From Mimachlamys varia (lineage: Eukaryota > Mollusca > Bivalvia > Pectinida > Pectinidae), in NCBI GenBank assembly GCA_947623455.1, contig OX392538.1, positions 5,394,001 to 5,458,000 of the forward strand: DNA of 64,000 nucleotides, read 5' to 3'. Of the stretch, positions 46,693 through 57,400 are shown piece by piece (position 1 is the first letter of the stretch; each line of letters begins with the position of its first letter). The notes under the pieces were generated by a model. The model did no database searches. It saw nothing but the letters and a program-made list of their open reading frames with translations, and was not told the origin of the DNA. The position numbers were made by a program, and so were the translations under genes.

Positions 46693-49600
46693 TTATTGAA
46701 AAGCGTTGAGATGCTGGTATCCGGATTCTATCCCGTATGGGCGTAGATGATAAATATAAAACTCCAGTGCGTACATCTTCTGAGGAGGCACGTAGTGAAA
46801 CGAGATTGCGTAATCACTGATACTCTCTGTCCCCTGTAAACACAATATGTATATAGATATATGTCTAATCACTGATACTCTCTGTTCCCTGTAAACACAA
46901 TAGGTATATAGATATATGTCTAATCACTGATACTCTCTGTCCCCTGTAAACACAATAGGTATATAGATATATGTCTAATCACTGATACTCTTTGTTCCCT
47001 GTAAACACAATAGGTATATAGATATATGTCTAATCACTGATACTCTCTGTCCCCTGTAAACACAATATGTATATAGATATATGTCTAATCACTGATACTC
47101 TCTGTTCCCTGTAAACACAATATGTATATAGATATATGTCTAATCACTGATACTCTCTGTTCCCTGTAAACACAATAGGTATATAGATATATGTCTAATC
47201 ACTGATACTCTTTGTTCCCTGTAAACACAATAGGTATATAGATATATGTCTAATCACTGATACTCTCTGTTCCCTGTAAACACAATAGGTATATAAATAC
47301 ATGTCTAATCACTCTCTGTTCCCTGTAAAAGAGCATAGTCTGCATTACCAGTATGACTGTATGGATAATCGATTTACCTCACATGGGAAGTTGTATTGAT
47401 GTTTCACAAAAGATTACCTAGGGACAGACTATCAACAAAGGATATATTTACAAAGAGACCCATAAAAATGTACAAGAAAATAAGACCAGATGTTTCGGAA
47501 TAGTAAGCGGTATAACGTATGTTAGGCGTTATTTGCTTCATTGCAGACACATGTCATGTAAATATAAGACAGGTGCAAGTGAATGCCATATCCTCAAAGT
47601 GAGAACTGAAGTATTTTTTTGTAAATTATAAAAAGTAGATACACTAATGAGCATATTAAAAACCTGTTGTCATATCAAAACAGATACGAAGTAACTACTG
47701 GTTCATATGGGTTAGTAATTGGCAGCTTTTGAATATAAGGTACAGTCAATGTATATCAGTTATTGTTAACTTCTATACTTTGGTAAACAGTCAACAGAAA
47801 ACATATATCAGCACACGGGGCGATAATAGTCCGCCTACTTGATACAGTGAAGATTAATGTACATTTAAGACAATAAATCGCATTGGTCTCTGATATTCTA
47901 AATATCGTGATATCTGTGATCGATGTCGAATGCTGACCAACACACAACACAAGGATTCGAGAGATGCAGGTTGATCAGAACTATGGTCAAAGTTTATTGT
48001 CGCCATCTTTGTCTCATTGAGAAATATTCTGTATCTAAAACTGATATGAATATGGACGTTTTTGAGTATGCCCATTAGTGTGTCTACTTGTTGTGATTGA
48101 CAATGATACTCGGTTCTCATTTTGAGAATTTGATGTTTACTTGGATGGAACAAAGATTTTTAAAGCAGGTGTTGTCGATGAAGCAGAAAACGTTTACTCT
48201 TCCGGAACACCTGGTCTTATTCTCTTGTACTTTCACAAGAGTATCCATGTATATGTGTACCAAGGTTTTATCGATTTTAAGTTTGGATTATGATTTTGTA
48301 AACGCGTCGGTATACTCTAATTTATGTTCTAGCATTTGCAATCATATGACGGAAATCGTAATCATTCAAACATTGGTCCAATAATATAAGACAATAACTA
48401 CAACAGCAAAGAGAGTATTGTCTAAACAAATCTGGTTATACGATCAGAAAGTCAAAGATCTTCATTTTAAAAATTACTTCGTCAATCTAAAACCAAAAAA
48501 GGTTTGTCAATATCTGCGGTAATAAAGTTTAAGCCCTAAAACGTATTTACAACTTTTGAAAAGAACAAATAATGAATTATATAGGAAAACCGTATTGTTG
48601 AAAACCCTATTTGTCATATCTGAGCTGTCGTATGAAACATGTTATGTTAATGTTTTGTCAATCACTTACCTTTCTACCTCCATTGGCATCATATTTATAA
48701 TACCAATCTGGATACCCTCCAAATAAATGTGTTTCTGGATCAAAGCAATGGAATCTACTCCGTCCTAGAGCGTCAGTAGAATTAGCAGTTTTAACACCGA
48801 GGTTCTCCATACACTTCCCAAACTCAGCATCCTCTGCACCGCCATCTTGACGACAAACCTTTGGGTCTTGACCCTGTTCAACAAGGCGCCGGAGCGCCTC
48901 TTTACTCAGGACATATCCCGCGCCTCCGCTATAGTATCCCTGTTTCACTATAGTTTTAAAATGGTGTCCAAAATAAACAGGGTCGTCATGTGAGTATGAC
49001 TGCAGGAAATAACGAAGGTTTTCCAAAATCATATACGTGTCGTCATCAGCTTTGACAAACCAGTCAGCGTCATTGTAATGTTTGTCAAAAACGTACTTAA
49101 ACCCTTGCATTGTTTTGGCTGTGAGATGATCCCGACCCTCAGATACGTTAATCCCGACGGTAGGGAAGCTCGTGTTTGTTTTGGAGCTGATGAAAACCAA
49201 CACGGTGCATCGTTTAGCCCATGTGCGTTTTACATGAATGGCCTGGACATTTAGGTTTTGAGGACTGGTCATCACCCAACACAATATTCTGATTTTCTTC
49301 TCAAGTTTCCTAGCAACTTTGTCGTTATCTGCAATACAACGTTATACTTTACTATATGTAGGTTAGATGTTCGTCACTACCGTGTCATTACAACTACTCT
49401 CAACTAAACCAATACATATGAATTTTGCATGCAATTACAAAACGAAACATCATTGATCTTGTTGTGAGTAAAAAAATAGTACCTGCTGCCCCAATTAAAT
49501 GATTCGTAAGAGGCAACTAAATTTTGGATATCATTGTCCGGAACTGGTCTTATTCTCTTGTGTTTTTTACGAGAGTCCCCTTGCAAATCTTTCCTTTGTT

Positions 49601-52050
49601 CCTATTTTGCCTCTAGTTTAATCGATTTTGAGTTCGGATTATTGTTTTGTTGACGCTTTGGTATTCTCTGATTTTTTTGTTCTATTCTCTCTCAATAAGC
49701 TTTATCATCATCGTCGTCGTCGTCGTAGTCGTCATCATCATCTTGCCATCAGATAAGTCACTCATCATCATCATCATTATCATCATCATCATCATCATCA
49801 ACATCATCTTTACCATCGTAATCTTTACACTTTGTTATCATACTCATGCTAAATAACGTACATGTAAAGGCCCATGTCGTTTTATAATTGTTAAGAATTA
49901 TCCTATTCACTTAAAAGGTTCATTTTTTGTGAATTTGAGGTATCATTTGCATGTACATATATTGTCAAGAATACAGCGGTTTTCATGAAAAATTCTTTTG
50001 ACAATCAATTTTGGATAAAATATCAACCGTTTTTTTTTGCTTGGAGCGTCAATCATAGTCCCCATTTGAATAACGTGTATTAATCTGATCCATTTGACAC
50101 GCATGCAATACATATGTTATAGGACAAAGAAAGCACAGGGACATGAGAATTTGTTACAGCTAGTTTTGGACCTAAAATAGGGTGTTTAGCGTAATTTTAC
50201 ACATTTGGGGGGTTAAGATCAATTTTCGATAAAAATGCCCCCTCAGTAGTCATAAAAGCTAAAGGGTGGAAAGCTTTCCAGATCGAAAAAAAGCCCCCAC
50301 CTGCCTTTCTTGCATCAAAAATCACATTTCTAGTTGAGGTACGAAAAAAACGCTTGGTAAATAATTTTTATTTTAGAAACCTCCTAAATGCAAGTCAAAT
50401 GTATCCTCCTTCCTCAGAAATAATTTCCATTTCCTCCAAAAACACGCAAAATATCCGTGTCTTAGGATCGTGGCGGCTTGGAGGCCGTTTCGTTACATAT
50501 TCATTAGGTTGACGTCACCCCGCGTGCTGGTCTTTTGCTGTCATTGGATGTCTAAATTTAAAGGAAGACCGCCATCCAATGACAGCAAAAGATTTCGGCA
50601 TCAGATTTTACCGAACTCGTGACCTCACGTCATTGTTGCGCCATTGCGACGTCACGCCGTGGCTGTATTGCATTGGTAGGTGTGTAATACAACCACAGCG
50701 ACCATAGTTGTATTGCCCTAGACAGGCCAGTATTACACATCTAGAAATGAGAGAAAACAATGTATTTGTATAACCTATATGCTGTATCGCATTTGGTAAA
50801 TAACGAACTTGATCTTGAACTTGGGGCTGGAACCCGCGATTCTTGGCACTTGGACAGCGCGATGCTCTATATGAGATTCAATGTTGTACTTACTCAAGTT
50901 AGTTAAATATGGAAACAAATATACTATTATGTATTACATGTTTTCATAAAAATCTTTCACATTTGCATAAATACCTTTATGAAAGTTAGAATCTTCGAAT
51001 TGTATTTGCTTCATTTCGTCAATGCCCTGGTGGTAGTTCAATCCGTTGATGTGAAGTGGTACATGGCCATCATCTTTTATAAGGGATAACACATCCGCCT
51101 TTGCAACGACACCTGTTCCGATACGCATGCTGCCCGCTCCCGTATTTAGCATGTTGTCTGTGTTTTCTCCATATTTGGTCATTGACGTACATGGGCACTT
51201 TATATTAACGAAGAGGACAGCTATGCTCAGTCCGACAGCTAGTCCGCACCAAAATTTGCTTCTAAGTAAATAGGACGTCCCGTACGCTGTTACCTCACAC
51301 AAACAAAAGCATTAGAATACAATGGAGACAAATGTGTTGTTATCATTAACTACATTATCCAACATTCAAAACGTTGGCATACGTGCACTGCAGGAACGAT
51401 AGAAATCAATGATCAATGATCTAAAATAAATGTAGATTTCCAAGATAATTTCATTGAACATAAACATTGATGGTGTCGAGCAGACCATCAACGAACTGTT
51501 TTAAATACAATATATTTTTCAAACAGGTGCAGTAATGGAGGGCTAAATGATTATTATCAATGTTTCTTATCAATTTTCGGCAACAGTTCTAGCCGAACTT
51601 TGCCAATTGGGTTCTTTGTTACAGCAACAGTACCTGTTTATTGTGGTTTTATATATATACATCTGATCAAAACATTCGTACTTCCTTCCATTGCTTAGCT
51701 TTATGCAATATTGTCTAATAAAAAAGAACCCCATTTGGTGGTTTGATGTTTTTCGAACTGGCTACTGCATCTATAACTCAAACCCTAACATTACAGACTC
51801 CCTCCTCTCAGCATTACAGACCCCCTTACCCGTAAAATTTCAGACCCCCCCCCCCCCTACCGGTAACATTACAGACTCCCTTACCCGTAACTATTAGTAC
51901 TCATGCATCTCACTGCATAATATTGTGACCGAATTATTGGCGAAAATGATTACATATATTTTTAAAAAAGTAGAGCATTGATATAGTAATTTTGAAATAC
52001 AAATGCATCCCATTATATGTATATAACTTGGTTCAAAATAACTTACCCAT
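46693..52050 (-). CDS. C1GALT1: C1GALT1-like beta-1,3-galactosyltransferase, copy E (4 coding exons)
   Basis: Coding exons: 52047-52050, 50975-51286, 48670-49328, 46693-46833 (371 aa). Exon 1 contributes only ATG+G before a GTAAGT donor, and the phase then fits exon 2 exactly, giving MAYGTSYLLRSKFW and a signal anchor (about residues 15-30) followed by a stem. The unsplit 659-nt catalytic exon has IRILCWVM, TWAKRC, KADDDTYM (DDD about residues 200-202), [20 protein letters not shown] and SRFHCF; the last exon gives SDYAISFHYV and YHLRPYG. Sequons include NTS and NVS. Family role: Golgi core-1 galactosyltransferase. The stop codon TAA lies inside an AATAAA hexamer. The last intron carries a 55-bp minisatellite of duplicated splice acceptors. 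Exon 1 is the least certain part. Confidence 0.86.
46834..47335. repeat. 55-bp minisatellite carrying duplicated splice acceptors (copy E last intron)
   Basis: About nine units, period exactly 55 (acceptor CTG at 46834, 46889, 46944 and so on). On the gene strand each unit carries GTGTTTACAG followed by 23 bases matching the start of the terminal exon (GGAACAGAGAGTATCAGTGA then TTA). In the repeat copies the next base makes TAG, so a transcript using an upstream acceptor would stop after about seven codons. Confidence 0.94.
47415..47610 (-). mobile_element. Retroelement 3' tail, degenerate
   Basis: AACAAAGGATATATTTACAA, AATAAGACCAGATGTTTCGG, TGCTTCATTGCAGACACATG and CCTCAAAGTGAGAACTG in tail order. 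Confidence 0.65.
47850..48330 (+). mobile_element. RT C-terminal remnant plus 3' tail
   Basis: Broken translation KYRDICDRCRMLT aligns with EYRDFRDRCQLLT of 12795-13160; followed by TTCGAGAGATGCAGGTTGAT, TCGTCGATGAAGCAG-like and CCGGAACACCTGGTCTTATT blocks. Non-coding now. Confidence 0.72.
49545..49685 (+). mobile_element. Retroelement 3' tail, terminal part
   Basis: AACTGGTCTTATTCTCTTG, TTTAATCGATTTTGAGTTCG, TTGACGCTTTGGTATTCTC; close to consensus. Confidence 0.78.
49699..49812. repeat. (ATC/GTC)n trinucleotide microsatellite
   Basis: Runs of TCATCATC and TCGTCGTC with few interruptions. Confidence 0.95.
50154..50262. repeat. Half of a foldback element also present at 60939-61141
   Basis: TTACAGCTAGTTTTGGACC, GTAATTTTACACATTTGGGG and AGATCAATTTTCGATAAAAA match the left arm of 60939-61141. 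Confidence 0.65.
50531..50592. repeat. Perfect hairpin, 20-base arms, 22-base loop
   Basis: TCTTTTGCTGTCATTGGATG at 50531-50550 is the exact reverse complement of 50573-50592. Confidence 0.9.
51287..52046. other. Intron 1 of copy E
   Basis: Includes a C-run and a short repeat of CATTACAGACTCCC/ACCCGTAA (51780-51895). Ends with the GTAAGT donor next to the putative ATG+G exon. Confidence 0.5.
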
Positions 52051-53027
52051 GTTCTTTGTTCACGTTTTCTGGTCACATACATCAGTTCAAAGAAACTGCA
52101 GCAGGACAAATGTTAACGAGTCACATCCACTCTCGAGATCATTTCCGATTCACTGGCGCCACCTCTCCGTTATTGAACGTCCCGGTTGCTGTTTTACCTA
52201 AGGTGGCCTGGCCAGTTTGTAATGATTACACAGGCTGGGGGTTAAGTACAGAAACTTCAACAAGATGAACAGTGTAGAACTCACTGGTTATTTTTTTGAT
52301 AATAAACTGAACGTCTAACGATAATAAATAGTTACTGCCAGATAGAAACCTTCGATAACAGAGTATTCGATGGTTTAAGGCGGTGTTGGCCAGGAAGAGC
52401 CAATGACCTGAAGTCACTTATTCCCCGTTCTGTATATCAGCATTGTCTTGACTTGGTGAAGCTGTGTCGTGATGCATCGTTTAAGTTATATTTAGGTCAT
52501 CAAATCATACTTGAACCACAAAATGAAACATCTACAGTAGTTATACATATATTATAATGTATTATATTGCGCAAGTACCAGAATTGGGATTTTGCGACGT
52601 ACCGATACATGTACAGATATATATTGGACATTGTTTTTTAAATATGATAATGCCTTTAATTAATCATTCATGGTACGGACTTCTTACGTTACATTAATTA
52701 AATAAAAACATAATCGAGATGAAATATGGAACTGCCTTGAGACTATAGACACAATATTACCTTATTGATATAAACTTATTTATATTGAAATCCACAACTC
52801 GAATTCCATTAAAGTGCAGTGAGCGTAAACCTACTTCTTGGTAGGCCGGGGTTTAAAACAAAGGCCTTAGATCATGCTGCCGCTTGACCTGATTTAGAAA
52901 GGTGTCAAGACTCGGGGTTCTATACGTATCAAAAGAACGAAATGAAAGGGACGTCACAGAGTGAATTGGGGCAGTGAACTTGATAGATGCCATCATCATC
53001 ATAAAAGCAGAATGCTGAGGGCATTTC
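52051..53027. other. Upstream region of copy E
   Basis: Likely contains the promoter and 5' UTR of copy E; no recognisable element. Confidence 0.35.
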
Positions 53028-53795
53028 TGTCTCTGAGGGCTGGACTGTTTCTGAGGGAATTAAGGTCTCAAAGGGCATGACTGTCTCTGAGGGCATTTCT
53101 GTCTCTGAGGGAATTAAGGTCTCTGAGGGCATGAATGTCTCTGAGGGCATTTCTGTCTCTGAGGGTATGACTGTCTCTGAGGGCATGTATGTCTCTGAGT
53201 ATGCGACTGTCTCTGAGGTATGACTGTCTCTGAGGGCATGTATGTCTCTGAGTATGCGACTGTCTCTGAGGTATGACTGTCTCTGAGGGCATGAATGTCT
53301 CTGAGTATGCGACTGTCTCTGGGGTATGACTGTCTCTGAGGGCATGTATGTCTCTGAGTATGCGACTGTCTCTGAGGTATGACTGTCTCTGAGGGCATGT
53401 ATGTCTCTGAGTATGCGACTGTCTCTGAGGTACATTTTTTTGTACGACTGTCTCTGAGGGCATGAATGTCTCTGAGTATGCGACTGTCTCTGGGGTATGA
53501 CTGTCTCTGAGGGCATGTATGTCTCTGAGTATGCGACTGTCTCTGAGGTATGACTGTCTCTGAGGGCATGAATGTCTCTGAGTATGCGACTGTCTCTGGG
53601 GTATGACTGTCTCTGAGGGCATGAATGTCTCTGAGTATGCGACTGTCTCTGGGGTATGACTGTCTCTGAGGGCATGAATGTCTCTGAGTATGCGACTGTC
53701 TCTGGGGTATGACTGTCTCTGAGGGCATGAATGTCTCTGAGTATGCGACTGTCTCTGGGGTATGACTGTCTCTGAGGGCATGAATGTCTCTGTGT
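53028..53795. repeat. 53-bp minisatellite with three open minus-strand frames
   Basis: Built from 17-18 base sub-units (CTGTCTCTGAGGGCATGA, ATGTCTCTGAGTATGCGA, CTGTCTCTGAGGTATGA) giving a 53-base period; about 12-14 full units plus a variant region at 53028-53165. Because 53 is not divisible by three and no frame has a stop, all three minus-strand frames remain open for about 740 bases and the peptide repeats every 53 residues. Confidence 0.93.
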
Positions 53796-54214
53796 ACGTG
53801 AGCGTCTCCCTCATCTGCAATGATGGTCAAAACCGTTCGTAGTTCACCTTGAAAGGTCACTGGATATCAGGTAAATCAATCTGGCGAGTGTCAGTCACAC
53901 TTCAGGAAGATTGAAAATGTTGGTACGTAATATTATTGTGTTTTGAACAAAAGTTTAAGCAATATACTTATAATTAATATTCCAATGATTGTATGTAGAA
54001 TTCCACTTTCTGATCATCATCATTATCGGTCTGTTTTGATTATCGTGGAGGATTCTTCTCATAGGTTGTAATTTTCTTTTCATACCTCCATGAAAAACAA
54101 AATCCGATATAGCGCGTTGTAAGACCAGTCAAATTGTACGTAAACATGTTTTACATTTAAAAATAAGTTTCAAAAATTAATTATCAGCGTTGATGTCAAT
54201 TATTTTTTAGTTTT
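53796..54214. other. Intergenic, nothing recognised
   Basis: AT-rich sequence between the 53-bp minisatellite and the L1-like RT fragment. Confidence 0.4.
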
Positions 54215-54775
54215 AAAGGGTTTTACCATTCCACAAAGAGTAACATAATAGAGAATAAACTTGTGAAATATATTTCTGAGGTGGATTTGGCATAGTGATA
54301 AAAAGATAATTTAGTGGTGAGATCACTAGTGACTTCATAACATTTATTTTACCAATTGGAGTCAAATGCCGTCAATTTCAAGTATTAATAACTTATTTGA
54401 GTTGAACAATTTTCTTATCAAAGTTCATTTTAGTAATCTGGGTCAAGGCAACTGAAAAATCAATACCCAAGAGAGTATCCTTATTTAAAGTCGATTAACA
54501 ACAGCATACCTGGAGAGTGTTGTTCCTCTAAATATTGCATCACATCATACTCTGATCGAATATTTTCTCCAATATATCTACCTGATAAAAGGCCTGTCCG
54601 ATCTCCATTTATAATATTATCTAAAACACATTTAATTCTACGTGGAATAACTCCAGAGGCAACTTTGTATGTGACATTTAACAAACAAAGTAATTGGTCT
54701 CCATTTTTTTTTTTTTAATGTTTATTAAAAAGTGACGTGGCTTATCTCCCTTCGGGATACAAACAATAACACCGT
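54215..54775 (-). pseudogene. L1-like LINE reverse-transcriptase fragment with internal deletion
   Basis: From high to low coordinates the broken translation reads VCIPKGDKPRHFL, then METNYF/LLNVTYKVASGVIPRRIK, RTGLLSGRYIGENIR, YLEEQHSPGMLLLIDF, and after a gap RHLTPIGKINVMKSLVI and LNYLFITMPNPPQKYI, NGKT. These are consecutive L1/Tx1-type RT blocks, but the region between LLLIDF and LTPIGK, which should contain the catalytic YADD box, is missing or unrecognisable. Inactive. Confidence 0.8.
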
Positions 54776-54987
54776 GTCTCTGTGTGGTTCAACACTGACT
54801 TACTGAGAGGTCATAATATAAAGAACGGACAACAAAATAACTAAATAGTGTACAATGTACTTCCAAATGTACTCTGAGGTAAAACCATCTTTCTCGACTG
54901 CATCACGAGTAAATTGATAGTGCATATCGTCTACAGTTATGTAATGGCTCACTTCGAACACCATAACAATACTTACCAATATAATTA

Positions 54988-55290
54988 GAGAATACCGAAG
55001 CGTCCGCCCATAATCCGAGCTCAACATCGATTAAAGTAGGGGCAAAATATAAACAAAAGGGGAATATTTCATCTATCGAATCCTTTGTTAAGTTGTTTGT
55101 CAGCAATTGGCATCGATCACGAAAATCTCAATATTCAGAGCAAGCACTAGAATAACAAATCAACTGCGACATATAAACACTATAGGTTGGAGAAGAAGGG
55201 ATATTACTGTAACGGAATGGAAAGTTCATTATTGGAATATTGAAATCGGCACGTTTATCGTAAAGCTTAGTAGTAAGCTTTCCATGTTGA
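54988..55290 (-). mobile_element. Retroelement RT C-terminus plus tail, inverted
   Basis: Tail part GAGAATACCGAAGCGTCCG (54988-55065) followed by the reverse complement of the RT C-terminal region: AACAAATCAACTGCGACATA, ATAGGTTGGAGAAG and GTTTATCGTAAAGCTTAGTA correspond to the YISQLIRY, SPS and KLYEKRDD regions. The middle is deleted. Confidence 0.72.
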
Positions 55291-55504
55291 TTATATCAAG
55301 ATCAAGGTAAGGAGCTGGTGTAGAAAAGTAGGTTGTGTCCTTTATTATAAGTTCAGAAGGGTATATGCGATCGTTGTGGTCAGAAACTTATTGTTGTGTA
55401 TGGACAACCCAACGTCGATGTATCTGAAAGGAAAGGATTTGGCAAGGTTTTTGCTACCTGTCCTTATTAGCTTTTCCACAAATTCAGTCTTGTATGGTAT
55501 GACG

Positions 55505-56460
55505 AAACAAGAGATCCCAGAGGGATCTTGGCGCCCACCATTGATAATTTTTCATTCATCTTAGAAAGATGGACCTTTTCCCTTCTTATTTTAACCTTCA
55601 TTTATGTATTTAATCTTAGTTCTATTTTTTTTCTTTATGTATTTAATCTTAGTTTTATTTTTTTCTCTATGTATTTGATCTTAGTGCTATAAACTTTCAA
55701 ATTTCTTGCTAAAATTTATAATAGTTAAAAGACGGTATCTAATCGGGAGTTTTATTTGTTAAATAAGTCCCAAATCCAAAACCTCAAGAGAGATTCATCT
55801 TGTATTTATAAACAGTCCCAAAAAGGACCAAGGGGAACCTGTATATGAAATTTGGGAAAGATCCATTAAATACTTCACAAGATGTAGCGATAACAAATTT
55901 TCATTGTAAAATTCCAAGATGGCCGTCCGACAGCCATTTTATTTTTTCCGATCAGTCCCAAAATCTATTTAGCACATTTAAGGACCAAGGGAGACCATCT
56001 TATGAAATGTGGGAAATATCCATACAATAATTCACAAGATATAACGATAACAATTTTTTTATTTCAAAATCCAAGATGGCAGTCTGTTAACCATTTAGTT
56101 TTCCGATCAGTCCCAAAATCCATATAGCACATTTAAGGACCAATCGGAACCATCATATGAAATGTGGGAAATATACATCTAATAATTCACAGGTTATAAC
56201 GATAACAATTTTTATTTCAAAATCCAAGATGGCCGTCTGTAAACCATTTTGTTTTTCCTATCAGTCCCAAAATCAATACAGCACAACTACAATGTAGGGA
56301 CCAAAGGGGGCCTGCATATGAAATTTGGGAAAGATCCATCAGGCACTTTTCAAGATATAAAGATAACAAGAATTGTTTAAGGACGGACCACGGACGGACC
56401 ACGGACGCAGGGCGATGTGAATAGCCCAACATCATCAGATGATGGTGGGCTAAAAAACAA
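55505..56460. mobile_element. ~950-bp non-autonomous element with internal ~155-bp triplicate
   Basis: Starts with a hairpin GAGATCCCAGAGGGATCTTG and GCGCCCACCA, contains three repeats of about 155 bases (CAGTCCCAAAA, AAGGACCAA, ATATGAAATTTGGGAAAG, CAAGATATAACGATAACAA, ATCCAAGATGGCCGTC), and ends with the palindromic AGCCCAACATCATC/GATGATGGTGGGCT hairpin followed by AAAA. Resembles elements I recall as common in bivalve genomes. Class unclear; the end hairpin could suggest Helitron-like, but the CTRR end is absent. Confidence 0.65.
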
Positions 56461-56899
56461 GTCAGCTAAGAGTAGGACACAGTTTGTTCCCAATGGAATG
56501 CCGACAGCCTGCTGCGAAAATCTTTCCTTCAAACTGAACAAAAGTATTATCAAAAGGAATTCAGTCATTTGTATTATACATTGTATCTTCTTCAGTATAT
56601 CTCATCTTGGCTTTTGTTGTGTTTTTCACAAAGTATGTTCCAAGATAGCTAACTACCATATATTTGAATTATCGTCCGCCTTTTTAATTACAACACGGGC
56701 TCCGGGGACAAATTTCTCCACTAAAACCGAAAAGATTGTGACTATAGGCAACATATAGCAGGGAACATTGACAGTAATAAACAGCTGATGTCGCCCCTTC
56801 CCCTTCTTGACACTTCAGAATGTTTTGATAACGTTTCTCATACAAAATTACTTTGAACATTAAAGATACTGTCAACTCCAAAATTATACTTTGGTCAGC
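56461..56899. other. Intergenic, nothing recognised
   Basis: Short open frames on both strands have no family resemblance. Confidence 0.35.
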
Positions 56900-57075
56900 A
56901 GTATTGGTACCAGCTGTGACAACCCAACTGTTCTTATCGGTGTAACCCAGGGCAATGTCAATGAACCACTTCTATGCCAATATCAATGACACTGTCAAAT
57001 CAGTCTCTTGCAACATCATACTCTTTGCTGAGGATTGCACCCCATCACGAACACGCAACCCCGGATCATTATAGA
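56900..57075 (+). pseudogene. LINE reverse-transcriptase fragment (palm region)
   Basis: Reads IGVTQGNVNEPLL, then after a one-base shift YANINDTVKSVSCNIILFAE and DCT: degenerate versions of the GVPQGSVLGPLLF and FADD boxes in proper spacing. The catalytic Asp pair reads ED here. Inactive. Confidence 0.75.
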
Positions 57076-57246
57076 CTAGAATTCCTTTACAAATTCTATG
57101 GCACAGGAGCAAGACCTAAATTATTTTAGGAGTGCCCTTGCTAGCATTATCCAACCTTCCCTTAACATATATTATATCATAAAATACCAAATATATGTAT
57201 ATGTTAAAATGCAAATAATTCTAAATACGTGTTAACATTATGTGCA

Positions 57247-57400
57247 ATGTGGTTGTACATCTGAGGTGGTGTATGATATAATATGTACCGTGAGGTTGTA
57301 CATCTTGGGTGGTGTATGTTATAATATGTACCGTGCGGTTGTACATCTGGGGTGGTATACAAAATGTATGTTATACATATAATATGTACCATGGGATTGT
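57247..57400. repeat. ~43-base tandem repeat, 3+ units
   Basis: GGTTGTACATCTGAGGTGGT plus GTATGATATAATATGTACC repeats three times with variation. Confidence 0.88.

Larger units (their letters stand above)
47336..48669. other. Rest of last intron of copy E, retroelement fragments
   Basis: Contains an inverted tail fragment (47415-47610) and a plus-strand RT-plus-tail remnant (47850-48330); otherwise unremarkable. Confidence 0.55.
49329..50974. other. Intron 2 of copy E
   Basis: Contains a retroelement tail (49545-49685), a trinucleotide array (49699-49812), part of a foldback element (50154-50262) and a perfect 20-base-arm hairpin (50531-50592). Confidence 0.6.

Noticed and set aside
49647..49856. 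Plus-strand open frame rich in Ile/Val
   Set aside because: Translation of an (ATC/GTC)n microsatellite and retroelement tail.
50531..50592. Hairpin as a microRNA precursor
   Set aside because: 20-base arms and 22-base loop resemble one, but the arms are perfectly paired and no conserved mature sequence is recognised.
52929..53860. Three overlapping ~250-codon minus-strand open frames
   Set aside because: They are three readings of one 53-bp minisatellite; no domain, no splice context, and composition is dictated by the repeat.
55505..56460. Helitron
   Set aside because: The terminal hairpin is suggestive, but there is no CTRR end or 5' TC start that I can defend.
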